Source of the DNA: a virus
Length of the DNA stretch: 57,838 nucleotides
Reading direction: 5' to 3' (one strand)
Virus record (IMG/VR): IMGVR_UViG_3300047181_000043
Coordinates: 1 to 57,838 of that record
The translations under genes were made by a program, and so were the position numbers. Of the stretch, positions 1 to 7,290 are shown in pieces (positions within the stretch are counted from its first letter, which is position 1; each line of letters opens with the position of its first letter). A model generated the notes under the pieces. The model ran no database searches, was not told where the DNA came from, and saw nothing but the letters and a program-made list of their open reading frames with translations.

Positions 1-108
1 CGTCCCGGAGGTACAGCTTATTAGCTACTACTAACATATGTTTATAATGAATGCGATTCATACGCGATACTAAAGATATCGCATCTTTCTCTTGAAAAAC
101 TGTAATGA

Positions 109-135
109 AAAAGCCTTCCATGTGGGAAGGCTTTT
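109..135 (-). terminator. Intrinsic terminator of the left-end leftward genes
   Basis: Read on the minus strand, an 11-bp stem (AAAAGCCTTCC with GGAAGGCTTTT) closes a short loop and is followed by a T-run. It lies directly after the stop of the last leftward gene (139-312) and closes that unit. Confidence 0.85.
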
Positions 136-138
136 GGT

Positions 139-312
139 TTAACTGAGAAGAGTTACCTGGGCGCTGCCGTAATTATGTTGTTCAATTAATGGATGAGTGA
201 ATCCATCATTGGCATTTAACCGACTGACTTCTAACGGCATTCCTTTGATTCCGCGTTTTGGTGTTTTTTGTAAACGTGGGTCAACTTCTTGATTGCTTTG
301 ATTCTGGAACAT
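139..312 (-). CDS. Hypothetical protein, 57 aa
   Basis: Not recognised. The chosen ATG at 312 has AGGA six bases upstream. A GTG at 360 would give 73 aa and overlaps the stop of the preceding gene, but has no well-spaced ribosome binding site. The product is polar, with several Gln and Asn residues and no obvious membrane segment or motif. It is the last gene of a leftward run (724 to 139) and an intrinsic terminator follows at once, which supports expression of this frame. Confidence 0.5.
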   Translation of the reverse strand: MFQNQSNQEVDPRLQKTPKRGIKGMPLEVSRLNANDGFTHPLIEQHNYGSAQVTLLS

Positions 313-356
313 ATGTGGTCCTGTTTTTTGATAGTTTATAACCACATATGAAATAT

Positions 357-521
357 TCACCTCTTTCTGTCGATTGAGTAGATATCACCATCAAATCGGA
401 TGAGTTTTCCATCGGAATTAATTGAGTTCGCGGATATTTGTATAATCGATTCTGTAATGATCTCGGTTGTTTCATAATTAATTCCACCGTTTCGATCAAA
501 TATAATTATCCAGGTCAGCAT
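357..521 (-). CDS. Hypothetical protein, 54 aa
   Basis: Not recognised. Its ATG at 521 overlaps the end of the upstream gene (the bases ATGCTGA hold both the start and the TGA stop), typical of translational coupling. The product starts MLTWIIIFDRNGG and ends in a basic DRKR, with alternating hydrophobic and polar residues like a small beta-rich domain. This frame is a better choice than a competing frame in the same stretch (475-281) because it fits tightly between its neighbours and has a more protein-like composition. Confidence 0.5.
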   Translation of the reverse strand: MLTWIIIFDRNGGINYETTEIITESIIQISANSINSDGKLIRFDGDIYSIDRKR

Positions 522-724
522 ATCGGATCCAATCCATACGTGATCAATCTTTCATTTGCCAGTTTGAGCTTTTCTTCTAGATCACATGCTGTATATAACA
601 ATGCATAAATAGCACCGTCGCCGGTTTCATCGCGCCAGGACTCACCATGTCGATTACAGGTAAGTTTTGCTGTGGATTCATCAAAGATCCAGTTGTATTT
701 ACCATCTTCTACTTTAATATTCAT
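515..724 (-). CDS. Hypothetical protein, 69 aa
   Basis: Not recognised. I chose the ATG at 724 because GAGGTG lies just upstream; an in-frame ATG at 736 lacks one. The protein begins MNIKVEDGKYNWIFDEST, has isolated Cys and His residues (TCNRHGESW) and a predicted helix near the C-terminus (DLEEKLKLANERL). No catalytic motif is visible. It heads a coupled leftward pair with the 54-aa gene at 357-521, so the products may act together, which is inference from spacing only. Confidence 0.6.
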   Translation of the reverse strand: MNIKVEDGKYNWIFDESTAKLTCNRHGESWRDETGDGAIYALLYTACDLEEKLKLANERLITYGLDPIC

Positions 725-810
725 ACAACACCTCATTTAATTATTTTTATTTAATTGGTTATATCAATCTGATTGAATGTGAATTTTACCTTCATTATCT
801 AGATATACTT

Positions 811-984
811 CTATTTCAGATCCATTAGTGTGTCGTTGTGGTGGATACCGCTTATGGTTGCCGCTAAGAATGGATATGAGCACATTTGGTCATACCCATT
901 TTTATAGGTAGCGTTTTTCTTTGGTTTAACCACTTTTCCCACAATGGATATTAGTTGCTCTATAGTCTGGTATGGTTTACTCAT
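811..984 (-). CDS. Hypothetical protein, 57 aa, possibly frameshifted
   Basis: Not recognised. The ATG at 984 has AAGGA six bases upstream. The first ~40 residues (MSKPYQTIEQLISIVGKVV...) look like a normal coding sequence. The last ~15 (ISGIHHNDTLMDLK) look less natural, while another frame of the same DNA reads on to a TGA at 764-766 with a convincing acidic, beta-like tail (NGSEIEVYLDNEGKIHIQSD). Either one base has been gained or lost near 850-870, or a second small gene overlaps. The start lies 20 bases after the attC-like site at 1005-1066, in the place of the first gene of a new cassette. Confidence 0.5.
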   Translation of the reverse strand: MSKPYQTIEQLISIVGKVVKPKKNATYKNGYDQMCSYPFLAATISGIHHNDTLMDLK

Positions 985-1004
985 TACATATCCTTATTTC
1001 GTAT

Positions 1005-1066
1005 GCCTAACGCTGAGGTCTACTGCAACTCGCATTTGGGGTTGTCAGTAGCACCGTTTGTTAGGC
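1005..1066 (-). repeat. attC-like recombination site A (62 nt)
   Basis: The ends are GCCTAAC and GTTAGGC (7-bp perfect inverted repeat; integron R boxes are RYYYAAC and GTTRRRY). Inside, an unpaired spacer (GCTGA opposite GTTT) is followed by a GGT/ACC box, then a stem CTACTG-CAAC against GTTG-CAGTAG that leaves two single unpaired bases on one strand, and a ~10-nt end loop. This is the layout of an integron attC site: R box, spacer, L box, extrahelical bases, variable loop. The stop of the leftward gene at 1020 lies inside it, as is common for cassettes. Confidence 0.65.
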
Positions 1067-1400
1067 TATGGGTTTCTTTGCAGTCCCTAATTGAGCATAG
1101 GACTTTTGGTGTTTTGTGTTCGTTGTATTCTACCATATCAAACGCTTCCTTTAGTGTTTTGTATGAGTTGATCCAATTCTCAAAAAAGTTCTCATCACAA
1201 ACGCTCCATAATTGTTCGCCAGTCTCATCATTATGATGGACGCAAATAATCATTGGGGTTACTCGCTCCCACATTACCGCTTTACCGCATTTTGAGCACC
1301 ATGTTTCTCTGTAGTTTCGCTCGATCCTTACACTCAGATTTTGGTGATGCTTTCCGTCATGGTGGACTTTTACAATTTCTACTAAACTTCGGCCGCGCAT
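1020..1400 (-). CDS. Hypothetical cassette-like protein with CxxC, 126 aa
   Basis: Not recognised. The ATG at 1400 has GGAGA five bases upstream; an upstream in-frame ATG at 1412 is less well placed. The sequence holds a WCSKCGK knuckle near residue 34, further Cys and His residues (ICVHH, SVCDE, LCSIRDCK), so a small zinc-binding domain is possible. The last ~16 codons run through attC-like site A. Its start lies 15 bases after attC-like site B, so site B, gene and site A form one cassette-like unit read leftward. The function is unknown. Confidence 0.6.
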   Translation of the reverse strand: MRGRSLVEIVKVHHDGKHHQNLSVRIERNYRETWCSKCGKAVMWERVTPMIICVHHNDETGEQLWSVCDENFFENWINSYKTLKEAFDMVEYNEHKTPKVLCSIRDCKETHSLTNGATDNPKCELQ

Positions 1401-1414
1401 TGTATTCTCCATTA

Positions 1415-1446
1415 GCCTAACGCAGAGGTATCACCGTTTGTTAGGC
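1415..1446 (-). repeat. attC-like recombination site B (32 nt, minimal)
   Basis: GCCTAAC and GTTAGGC ends enclose the same inner boxes as site A (GCWGAGGT on one side, ACCGTTT on the other), but the end loop is only ATC. The TAA stop of the leftward gene 1842-1441 is formed by the GCCTAAC end itself. Two sites with identical boxes and very different loop lengths match how attC sites vary. Confidence 0.6.
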
Positions 1447-1842
1447 ATCCTCTTGTTCGTGGGTGTACTCGATCTCATAATCACGCCCATCATCCTTGAA
1501 GATGGAAAAACGAATACCGTCAGAGTTTGGTGTAGCGATATACATAAAATCGTTAGCACCGTGTATCTTCACGCATCGAGGGGAATCCGTATCAGAAACA
1601 GATACAGCAAACACATCATCATCGGGTGAGCATATGCCAACGGACTCAATCAACTTATTGAATTCATCTAGTGTCTGTGATGAGTTATCAAAGAACTCGG
1701 TTAGCTTACCACTAGGAACGCCAACCACAGTAACGTGATGTAAATCTACAAGGGATATATAGACGTGCTTATATTCTCCATCCAATAATCGAGTATCAAC
1801 CCTGTTGTATGTTCCTGTAATGATATTTCCATTGGTTTCCAT
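1441..1842 (-). CDS. Hypothetical cassette-like protein, 133 aa
   Basis: Not recognised. The frame stays open upstream to 2037, but the ATG at 1842 has a strong AAGGAG six bases before it, and the upstream part is the inverted-repeat arm, so I start here (METNGNIITG). The product is acidic with many beta-type stretches (KHVYISLVDLHHVTVVGVPSG, RFSIFKDDGRDYEIEY) and no known motif. The gene is the first after the GTTAGGC of the left arm and its stop lies inside attC-like site B, which is the expected place of a first cassette. Confidence 0.65.
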   Translation of the reverse strand: METNGNIITGTYNRVDTRLLDGEYKHVYISLVDLHHVTVVGVPSGKLTEFFDNSSQTLDEFNKLIESVGICSPDDDVFAVSVSDTDSPRCVKIHGANDFMYIATPNSDGIRFSIFKDDGRDYEIEYTHEQEDA

Positions 1843-1874
1843 TGTTTCTCCTTTCATTTCTTTTCGTTTCGTAT

Positions 1875-2046
1875 GCCTAACATCCAAGTTACCCCCGGAT
1901 TTCACATCCGTGTATCCAGAAGAAACTCGCGTTTTATACGGATAATATAATAAAAATTCAGGATAAAACGTAAATATTTTCCGGATAAGACTAAAGATTC
2001 CCGCTTTATCCAGATCCGGATAATGCGAAAATTGCATGATAAACTA
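1875..2046. repeat. Left arm of ~170-bp imperfect inverted repeat (landing-pad-like)
   Basis: By eye, roughly 80% matched to the reverse complement of 57390-57562. It starts at GCCTAAC (GTTAGGC read outward), then carries a hairpin-forming stretch at 1895-1920. Next come GGATAA boxes at 1940, 1961, 1983 and 2018 and an inverted TTATCC at 2006, spaced 21-23 bp apart for the first four. It ends with GATAAACTA just before the inward gene. Together with the right arm it brackets the whole T4-like core. The single outward GTTAGGC without a mirrored partner is attI-like rather than attC-like. Confidence 0.8.
2038..2046 (+). promoter_or_regulatory. Late-type promoter motif GATAAACTA
   Basis: The 9-mer lies 5 bases before the ATG of the gp25-like gene. 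The same word precedes other structural or unknown genes at 26790, 44835 and, on the minus strand, 26783 and 57398. It resembles the T4 late promoter box TATAAATA. Confidence 0.55.
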
Positions 2047-2051
2047 CCAAT

Positions 2052-2768
2052 ATGTCAGCTTCCATTACATTTACTCCTCAGAAGATTAGGATAGGCAATT
2101 ACCTAAATATTTCGGTTTCAGGAACCACATTAGACACGTCAAATCCGGGAAAGGTGGTTGTATTGGTTAATGGGTTGTACGCCAGGATAGTATCGATTGA
2201 TACAAATAAGTTAATCGTAGTGGTGCCTAAAAAGTCTAGTAATGGAACGGTAAAGGTAATTCTCAAGAATATAACCTATTCAGGGGTTACTTATACAACT
2301 ATAGAATCGACTGATATACTAACCATTGCATATGATGATGTTCAATTTGACAGAACGGCTGTCGCCTCTGGGTTATTCAATCGAGGGCCTAGTAAGGATC
2401 CTATATATAATAAAGATATTACCATTGAAAATTTTTCAATGGTAACTGATGCAAGTTCTCTTATACAGAATGTATATAACATTCTATTAACCGCTCCGAG
2501 TGAACGGTTATTTAACGCGGAATTTGGAAATCCGTTACTTAATGATGTTTTTGCGCTTAACAATCTACCTGGTGAAAATGACACGGTAACATTAAACAAA
2601 CTAAAGAAACTAATAGAGATTCAAGAACCGAGGGTTATTGTGGATGCATCAAAATCTTATGCGTTCTACGATCCAAATTCAAATTCAATGAAGGTTCTTT
2701 TGATTATATTGTTACCAGCGGGAAAAAGTGAGCAGGTGGCTGTTTCACTCAAGGCGCTCGGAAATTAA
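2052..2768 (+). CDS. Baseplate wedge protein, gp25-like, with N-terminal IPT-like domain
   Basis: The C-terminal ~110 residues carry the gp25/GPW pattern: SLIQNVYNILLTAPSERLF followed by NAEFGNPLLNDVFALNN, then a helix and a beta-rich end. T4 gp25 is ~130 aa, so the first ~100 residues are an extra beta-rich domain with the look of an IPT/TIG Ig-like fold (FTPQKIRIGNYLNISVSG). gp25 is part of the wedge that surrounds the hub and helps start sheath assembly. It follows the left arm's late-type motif by 5 bases. Its TAA overlaps the ATG of the next gene, so the two are probably coupled. The wedge role is secure; the extra domain is inference. Confidence 0.8.
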   Translation: MSASITFTPQKIRIGNYLNISVSGTTLDTSNPGKVVVLVNGLYARIVSIDTNKLIVVVPKKSSNGTVKVILKNITYSGVTYTTIESTDILTIAYDDVQFDRTAVASGLFNRGPSKDPIYNKDITIENFSMVTDASSLIQNVYNILLTAPSERLFNAEFGNPLLNDVFALNNLPGENDTVTLNKLKKLIEIQEPRVIVDASKSYAFYDPNSNSMKVLLIILLPAGKSEQVAVSLKALGN

Positions 2769-3700
2769 TGCTTAAACGAAATACTACAGATGGTGAAATC
2801 CGATATTATCAGGATAGTTTGGATAATATTGATGAAATACTACGTGACTTAGGTTGTGTAACTAAGGATGGTAATATTACCAAGTCTTTAAAGTTGCGGA
2901 AGGTTGTGGGTAAATATCAAATCCCAAATTCTAGTTATTATAGTCCGTGTATAGACGTTACATATGAAAATAAGACTGCTAAGATTATTCGGGGTAGTTC
3001 TGATGTATTTCAGTTTACCGGGAATCTTTATGATTTAATTCCACCGATGAAGTGGTTTGGTCGCCTGGTAGATAGTGTAACGATAGATGGACATGAATTT
3101 AGTCCGGATTTTGTAGTTGATGGTGATGTAATAAGAAATGGTCAGGGAATACGAATTGCTGCGGGTACATTTAGAGAATCGGCTGAAACCTCGTCTATGG
3201 CTGCTAATTTTTATATGGGGTGTAATGATTCCCGAGGTGGTGCTGCTCTGCCGCTGTTAAGGGGATATCGGGATTTTATATATAGATTAGGATTTGGTAC
3301 AGAACCTATAGTTGGATTTGCCGATCTTAATGAATATGTATCGAGAATGTCATTGGATAAGGCGTTTAAAGTATCTGGAGCATTGCCTACATGTGATTAT
3401 TTATTGAACTTCTCGGAGATGGGAAGTAAGATGTATTCGAGATTAACTGAGGTGAAATCGAATAAGCAATTCAAATCAGAATTTATTTTTTCAGGAAAAT
3501 GCACCCCATCTGGTTCAAGTGGAATGAACGTTCCATATGTGATTTTTTATCCAGGCCCGATTCAGATTGCTGGCACAAAATTGTTGCAACGGGCATATCA
3601 GATTCAGGAATATAATATAAATATGGCTATCGGATTGTTCAGTACTACTCCACCATTTGTTAAGAATGGGTTAAATTTGTTAGGTAACAAAAAAAGTTAA
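2768..3700 (+). CDS. Hypothetical protein, probable baseplate/tail component, 310 aa
   Basis: Not recognised. It starts on the A of the upstream gene's TAA (TAATG overlap), so it is co-translated with the gp25-like wedge protein and is probably another baseplate or tail component. The sequence is soluble and mixed alpha/beta, with no membrane segment and no enzymatic motif that I can identify. The C-terminal third (YVIFYPGPIQIAGTKLLQRAY) is beta-rich. Base and codon use match the neighbours. Confidence 0.6.
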   Translation: MLKRNTTDGEIRYYQDSLDNIDEILRDLGCVTKDGNITKSLKLRKVVGKYQIPNSSYYSPCIDVTYENKTAKIIRGSSDVFQFTGNLYDLIPPMKWFGRLVDSVTIDGHEFSPDFVVDGDVIRNGQGIRIAAGTFRESAETSSMAANFYMGCNDSRGGAALPLLRGYRDFIYRLGFGTEPIVGFADLNEYVSRMSLDKAFKVSGALPTCDYLLNFSEMGSKMYSRLTEVKSNKQFKSEFIFSGKCTPSGSSGMNVPYVIFYPGPIQIAGTKLLQRAYQIQEYNINMAIGLFSTTPPFVKNGLNLLGNKKS

Positions 3701-3729
3701 TAAATTGCTGTTTTCGGATCAACAAAAAC

Positions 3730-3769
3730 CAATATTGTTAATAGTTAACAATATTGCGCCCAGTGGGCG
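3730..3769 (+). promoter_or_regulatory. Two adjacent hairpins in front of uvsX
   Basis: CAATATTGTTAA and TTAACAATATTG form a perfect 12-bp inverted repeat around TAG (3730-3756). Directly after it, CGCCC and GGGCG pair around AGT (3757-3769). Neither has a T-run. The second ends 11 bases before the uvsX start and one base before its ribosome binding site. It may be an operator, a leader structure or a transcript-end stabiliser for the upstream pair. Confidence 0.5.
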
Positions 3770-3780
3770 AAGGATCAGAT

Positions 3781-5043
3781 ATGGCAAAGAAAAACCAATC
3801 CGCGGAAAGTTCCGCACCATCATATTTTTCATCCCTCAAGAAGATCAAGACCGGAAACGAGCTTGCTGATTCCGGTAAGAAGTTAGTCATCGCCGACTAC
3901 ACTGATACTGGATCTCTTATTCTGAACGTAGGCCTTACGGGAGATCTGACGAAGGGAATTCCTTCCGGAAAGGTTATCATGCTTGCCGGTGAAAAGCAGA
4001 CCGGTAAAACCTTTATTGCCGCTTACTGCTACTGCAGACCGCTACAAAATAAGGGTTACTTTATTTTCTGGATCGATACCGAAAATGCGATGGATGACGA
4101 TCGCTTGGCCGGTTATGGTTTGAATCCTGATGGATTTAGAATTATCAAGGAAAACATCGCCGAACAAGTTCGCTTCCAGGTAAATACAATTCTCGATGAA
4201 ATTGAAGAATTGAAGAAGAAGGATCCAAATCTTAAGGCAGCGATTGTGCTTGATTCCCAGGGACAGATGTCTACCATGAAGGCCGTTTCCGATACTGAAA
4301 AGGGTGAGAAGAAGCAAGATTATACCAAGCAGAAGGAACTCAAGACGTTTTATAATCTGACTACCCATCGCCTGGGTGTATTGGATGTTCCTATGTTGGT
4401 GACTAACCACGTTTATGCAGATGTGAATAATCCATTTGCTGGTAATACTAAGGTTATCAGTGGCGGTGAAGGTGGAATGTTTTCCGCTGAAATTATTTTC
4501 TACTGTCGTAAATTTGCACATAAGGATGGAAAATCTGGTCCGAAGACAGGCATCATTTTTGAAATGACTCTTTTCAAGAATCGTTTCTGTGAAGAAGGCA
4601 AGAAGATCCGTATGTACCTGGATAGAAATACTGGCCCAAATCGTTATTACGGAATTCATCTACTCGCCGAAGAAGCCGGCATTATCGAAGAATGGGATGA
4701 AAAGAAGCATGAAAAGAAGGGACTGAAACTTCCTGAAAAGATTGATAAGAAAGACCGCAAGGCATATGTTATCAAGATCGGAACTGAAGTTGTTAATTGG
4801 AAGGTGGTCTGGGATAAATTTGTATATACTCCAGAAATTACCGATGCTATATCTGAAGATTTACAGCGCTGGTTGGATAAGGCGTTCAAATTGATCAATC
4901 CAATCAACTTTCTCAAGGAAAATCCTGATTATGTTGACGGAATCGATCTTTCCGAAAAGGAAGTTGAGGATGCTGCAGCATATACAGACGAGCTCGAGGT
5001 TGAAGCGGGAAAGAAAGTGGATTCTAAGAAATCTAAGCGATAA
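3781..5043 (+). CDS. uvsX: UvsX/RecA-type recombinase
   Basis: A RecA-family ATPase that would coat single-stranded DNA and drive strand exchange in recombination-dependent replication. Walker A is GEKQTGKT at about residues 70-77. The segment WIDTEN near 100 holds the likely catalytic Glu. Walker B is IVLDS near 155-159. A Gly-rich loop (VISGGEGG) follows in the place of the DNA-binding L2 loop. At 420 aa it is close to T4 UvsX (~390). The ATG at 3781 has AAGGA at good spacing; an in-frame start at 3754 lies in the hairpin region. The C-terminus is acidic then basic. A UvsY-like gene is at 39088-39582. A strong terminator follows. Confidence 0.9.
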   Translation: MAKKNQSAESSAPSYFSSLKKIKTGNELADSGKKLVIADYTDTGSLILNVGLTGDLTKGIPSGKVIMLAGEKQTGKTFIAAYCYCRPLQNKGYFIFWIDTENAMDDDRLAGYGLNPDGFRIIKENIAEQVRFQVNTILDEIEELKKKDPNLKAAIVLDSQGQMSTMKAVSDTEKGEKKQDYTKQKELKTFYNLTTHRLGVLDVPMLVTNHVYADVNNPFAGNTKVISGGEGGMFSAEIIFYCRKFAHKDGKSGPKTGIIFEMTLFKNRFCEEGKKIRMYLDRNTGPNRYYGIHLLAEEAGIIEEWDEKKHEKKGLKLPEKIDKKDRKAYVIKIGTEVVNWKVVWDKFVYTPEITDAISEDLQRWLDKAFKLINPINFLKENPDYVDGIDLSEKEVEDAAAYTDELEVEAGKKVDSKKSKR

Positions 5044-5048
5044 CTATA

Positions 5049-5071
5049 AGGGGGCCTAACGGCCCCTTTTT
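5049..5071 (+). terminator. Intrinsic terminator after uvsX
   Basis: GGGGCC and GGCCCC pair around TAAC and are followed by five T. It starts a few bases after the uvsX stop. Confidence 0.9.
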
Positions 5072-5076
5072 ATTTG

Positions 5077-5089
5077 TTATCTTTGTTAT
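5077..5089 (+). promoter_or_regulatory. Early-type promoter motif (first of two)
   Basis: TTATCTTTGTTAT, identical to the motif in front of the clamp, polymerase, clamp loader and gp47-like genes. It lies 28 bases upstream of a second copy, so the helicase gene may have tandem promoters. Confidence 0.55.
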
Positions 5090-5104
5090 TCATAACATTT
5101 TTAA

Positions 5105-5117
5105 TTATCTTTGTTTT
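5105..5117 (+). promoter_or_regulatory. Early-type promoter motif for helicase gene
   Basis: TTATCTTTGTTTT ends two bases before the ATG at 5120. If TATCTTTG is a -7 type box, the transcript would start at or next to the ATG and be leaderless. No ribosome binding site is seen. Confidence 0.6.
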
Positions 5118-5119
5118 AG

Positions 5120-6871
5120 ATGAACCAAACTGTCCCAAATCCTTTAGCATATCGACCACTGGCCCCGCCTGTCGGCAACTTGCCAATGCAAGTGGGGGTT
5201 CCTGGAATCTCAAGTAATGATATTGCTATGTCATCGTTCATGACTCAGGAAGACATTGTTCTTCGTCATATAATGGCAGATTTTTCGCTACAAAATCGCA
5301 TCGTAGCACATTTGGACCAAGAATTATTTGAATTGGATGATAATAAGCACATATGCTATGCGATTCGAGAATATAATAAAAAGTTCTCTAGGTTTCCGAC
5401 ATATCAGGAAATAAAGCTTACTCTACCCCAGGGATCCGTAGCTTCTTATCATCTTGACCAGGTAATGGCATATCCGATGACAAGCGTGGGGCCGGAATTT
5501 ATTCATCATACCGTGATGAAGTTCTTCAAAACTCGAAGAACCAAACAAATTCTAATCAAAGCCGCCGAAAAGATTCATTCGGATCGTATTGATGATATTG
5601 ATTCCATTGTTCCTGAGCTAGAGAAGGCCCTAGGATTCAATCTTGTCAGTGGGGTAGGCTTCGACCTTATCGATGACTTAAGGACCCTCCTGCTCAAGAT
5701 GAAGGCCATTGCCAATGCCATTCCTTCCGCAATATCGGAACTTAACGCCGCCACCAAGAAGAAAGGCACTCACGGCGGATACTATAAGAAAGCGGTTTCC
5801 CTTTATATGGGTCAACCGAATGTAGGAAAAACTCTATTTCTATGTAATGATGCCGCCCACGCCTTCCGGCTAGGTTATAATGTTCTTTATATTTCACTTG
5901 AAATGGCAGAAGAACTACTTGCCGAACGCGTTATAGCCAATCTATGTAATGTTCCAATCTTTGATGTTGTCGATTATGATGCAGATGATCTTACTGATCG
6001 ATTGAATAAGAACTTTACTGAAGAAAACACTCCAGGTAAGTTCTTTTTTCGTAGGCTTCCTACTACCACAAATCCAGCCGATATCGAACGCTGTATAAAT
6101 GAAATTCTTTTGACCAAGGCCGTCGCCATTGACCTGGTTGTTGTTGATTATCTAGGCATCATGAAGCCACAGAAACGCGCTGGAGTCGATACCAATTCCC
6201 TATATTCTATCGGTAAGGATGTTATTGAACAACTCCGCGATATGGCGGATAGAACAAACACTGCAGTTCTCACCGCATCTCAGATGAATAGAGATGGATA
6301 TGACGAATTGATGGCATCCCTTAAAAACACTGCAGGTTCCGCTGGAATCAACGAGACAGCTGACCTGATTGTAACCATTGCCCGGGATGCTGCGCTTAGA
6401 GAACGTAACATGTTCTTCCATATGATTCTAAAAAATCGATTTGGTGAAAACTGCCAGGTATTCCATTCAGAATTTGAACGAAAATATATGCGAGTCACTG
6501 ACGCAACCCAATCTAGCGTTGATGGATATCATCAAACTCTCGGTGCTAAACAGGTCGATATTAAGAACTTTACCCGAGTGGCTAGTTCTATTCCTGATAT
6601 AAGTGGAAAATCAAAGGAAGAGAAAAAAGAACAGGAACAAAAATATATCGAGAAATTTGGCGGTGCCACTAATCCAGTATATGCTCCCGAACAACACTAT
6701 CCACTAAATCCGGAAATAATCCCAGAGGCCACCAATGCATTTACAGGATTGGTTGCACTTGATATTGACCCGACCCATTCCAACGGACCTATGACTATGG
6801 CTGAAGTTTCCAATATGCCAAATAGATCCCTAGCCGAAGCCGCTGCTAATTTTGGAAGAAATTTCAGATGA
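5120..6871 (+). CDS. Replicative DNA helicase, DnaB/gp41 family
   Basis: A hexameric 5'-3' helicase of the DnaB/T4 gp41 type that unwinds the fork and works with the primase (19641-20798). An N-terminal ~170-residue helical domain precedes the RecA-like motor. Walker A is GQPNVGKT at about 231-238. ISLEMAEE (near 258) is the H1a-type motif. Walker B is VVVDYLG near 340-346. SQMNRDGYDE matches the family's H3 region. At 583 aa it is longer than gp41 (~475) because of a ~25-residue Pro/Gly-rich leader and a ~110-residue polar tail after the motor. The ATG follows the early-type motif directly. The family call is firm. Confidence 0.9.
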   Translation: MNQTVPNPLAYRPLAPPVGNLPMQVGVPGISSNDIAMSSFMTQEDIVLRHIMADFSLQNRIVAHLDQELFELDDNKHICYAIREYNKKFSRFPTYQEIKLTLPQGSVASYHLDQVMAYPMTSVGPEFIHHTVMKFFKTRRTKQILIKAAEKIHSDRIDDIDSIVPELEKALGFNLVSGVGFDLIDDLRTLLLKMKAIANAIPSAISELNAATKKKGTHGGYYKKAVSLYMGQPNVGKTLFLCNDAAHAFRLGYNVLYISLEMAEELLAERVIANLCNVPIFDVVDYDADDLTDRLNKNFTEENTPGKFFFRRLPTTTNPADIERCINEILLTKAVAIDLVVVDYLGIMKPQKRAGVDTNSLYSIGKDVIEQLRDMADRTNTAVLTASQMNRDGYDELMASLKNTAGSAGINETADLIVTIARDAALRERNMFFHMILKNRFGENCQVFHSEFERKYMRVTDATQSSVDGYHQTLGAKQVDIKNFTRVASSIPDISGKSKEEKKEQEQKYIEKFGGATNPVYAPEQHYPLNPEIIPEATNAFTGLVALDIDPTHSNGPMTMAEVSNMPNRSLAEAAANFGRNFR

Positions 6872-6882
6872 AATATTGAAAT

Positions 6883-7290
6883 ATGTTAGTAGTTATGGGA
6901 TTTATAAATAACTACTTTCAACAGGTCCAACAAAAACTCGCCGTTATCCATGATGAAAACGATGAGGCAATCTCCTTGTTCTATCCGGAACCGAAACTTA
7001 AGCGGTTTTCTGAGAAAATTAACAAGGCTATCAAAGAAGTATATGCTGAAAATAATCATCCCGAAATGAGGATGTATTTCATCATTCTATCATTCCATGA
7101 ACTATTTGATTATAATAAATTTGTTAAATCCATGCTGGATGATGAGTTGAAGCGACAGCTCGAATCCGAAATGGCTGCTGATTATCATATCCGAAAGGGA
7201 ATATCAATTCCTAAGAAATCCAAGAAAAAGAAACTTGAAATAGTAGATGTTGAGCCCGAAACACTCACCACCGTCTCCGAGGTGGTATAA
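6883..7290 (+). CDS. Hypothetical protein, 135 aa
   Basis: Not recognised. It follows the helicase by 11 bases and its TAA overlaps the ATG of the methyltransferase gene, so the three genes are probably one unit. The sequence is mainly helical and charged, with a Lys-rich patch (KKSKKKKLE, near residue 115). Start choice is uncertain: ATG at 6883 or ATG at 6895 (MGFINNYF). A helicase-associated factor is possible by position only. Confidence 0.6.
   Translation: MLVVMGFINNYFQQVQQKLAVIHDENDEAISLFYPEPKLKRFSEKINKAIKEVYAENNHPEMRMYFIILSFHELFDYNKFVKSMLDDELKRQLESEMAADYHIRKGISIPKKSKKKKLEIVDVEPETLTTVSEVV

Noticed and set aside
1-138. Small hairpins at 47-61 and 65-83
   Set aside because: Short stems near the window edge with no gene to assign them to; they may belong to a neighbouring region outside the window.
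281-499. 72-aa leftward ORF with a TTG start (or ATG at 475)
   Set aside because: The overlapping frame 357-521 couples precisely to both neighbours (shared start/stop bases) and has a more protein-like sequence.
955-1236. 93-aa rightward ORF over the cassette-like region
   Set aside because: It is antisense to the better supported leftward gene at 1020-1400 and runs across an attC-like site; no ribosome binding site and an unnatural composition.
1843-2037. Upstream extension of the 1441-1842 gene
   Set aside because: It would translate the inverted-repeat arm; the ATG at 1842 has a strong ribosome binding site.
4042-4659. 205-aa leftward ORF opposite uvsX
   Set aside because: It is a shadow of the uvsX codon pattern, without a ribosome binding site; the same holds for long antisense ORFs in the reductase, glycosyltransferase-like and sheath genes.
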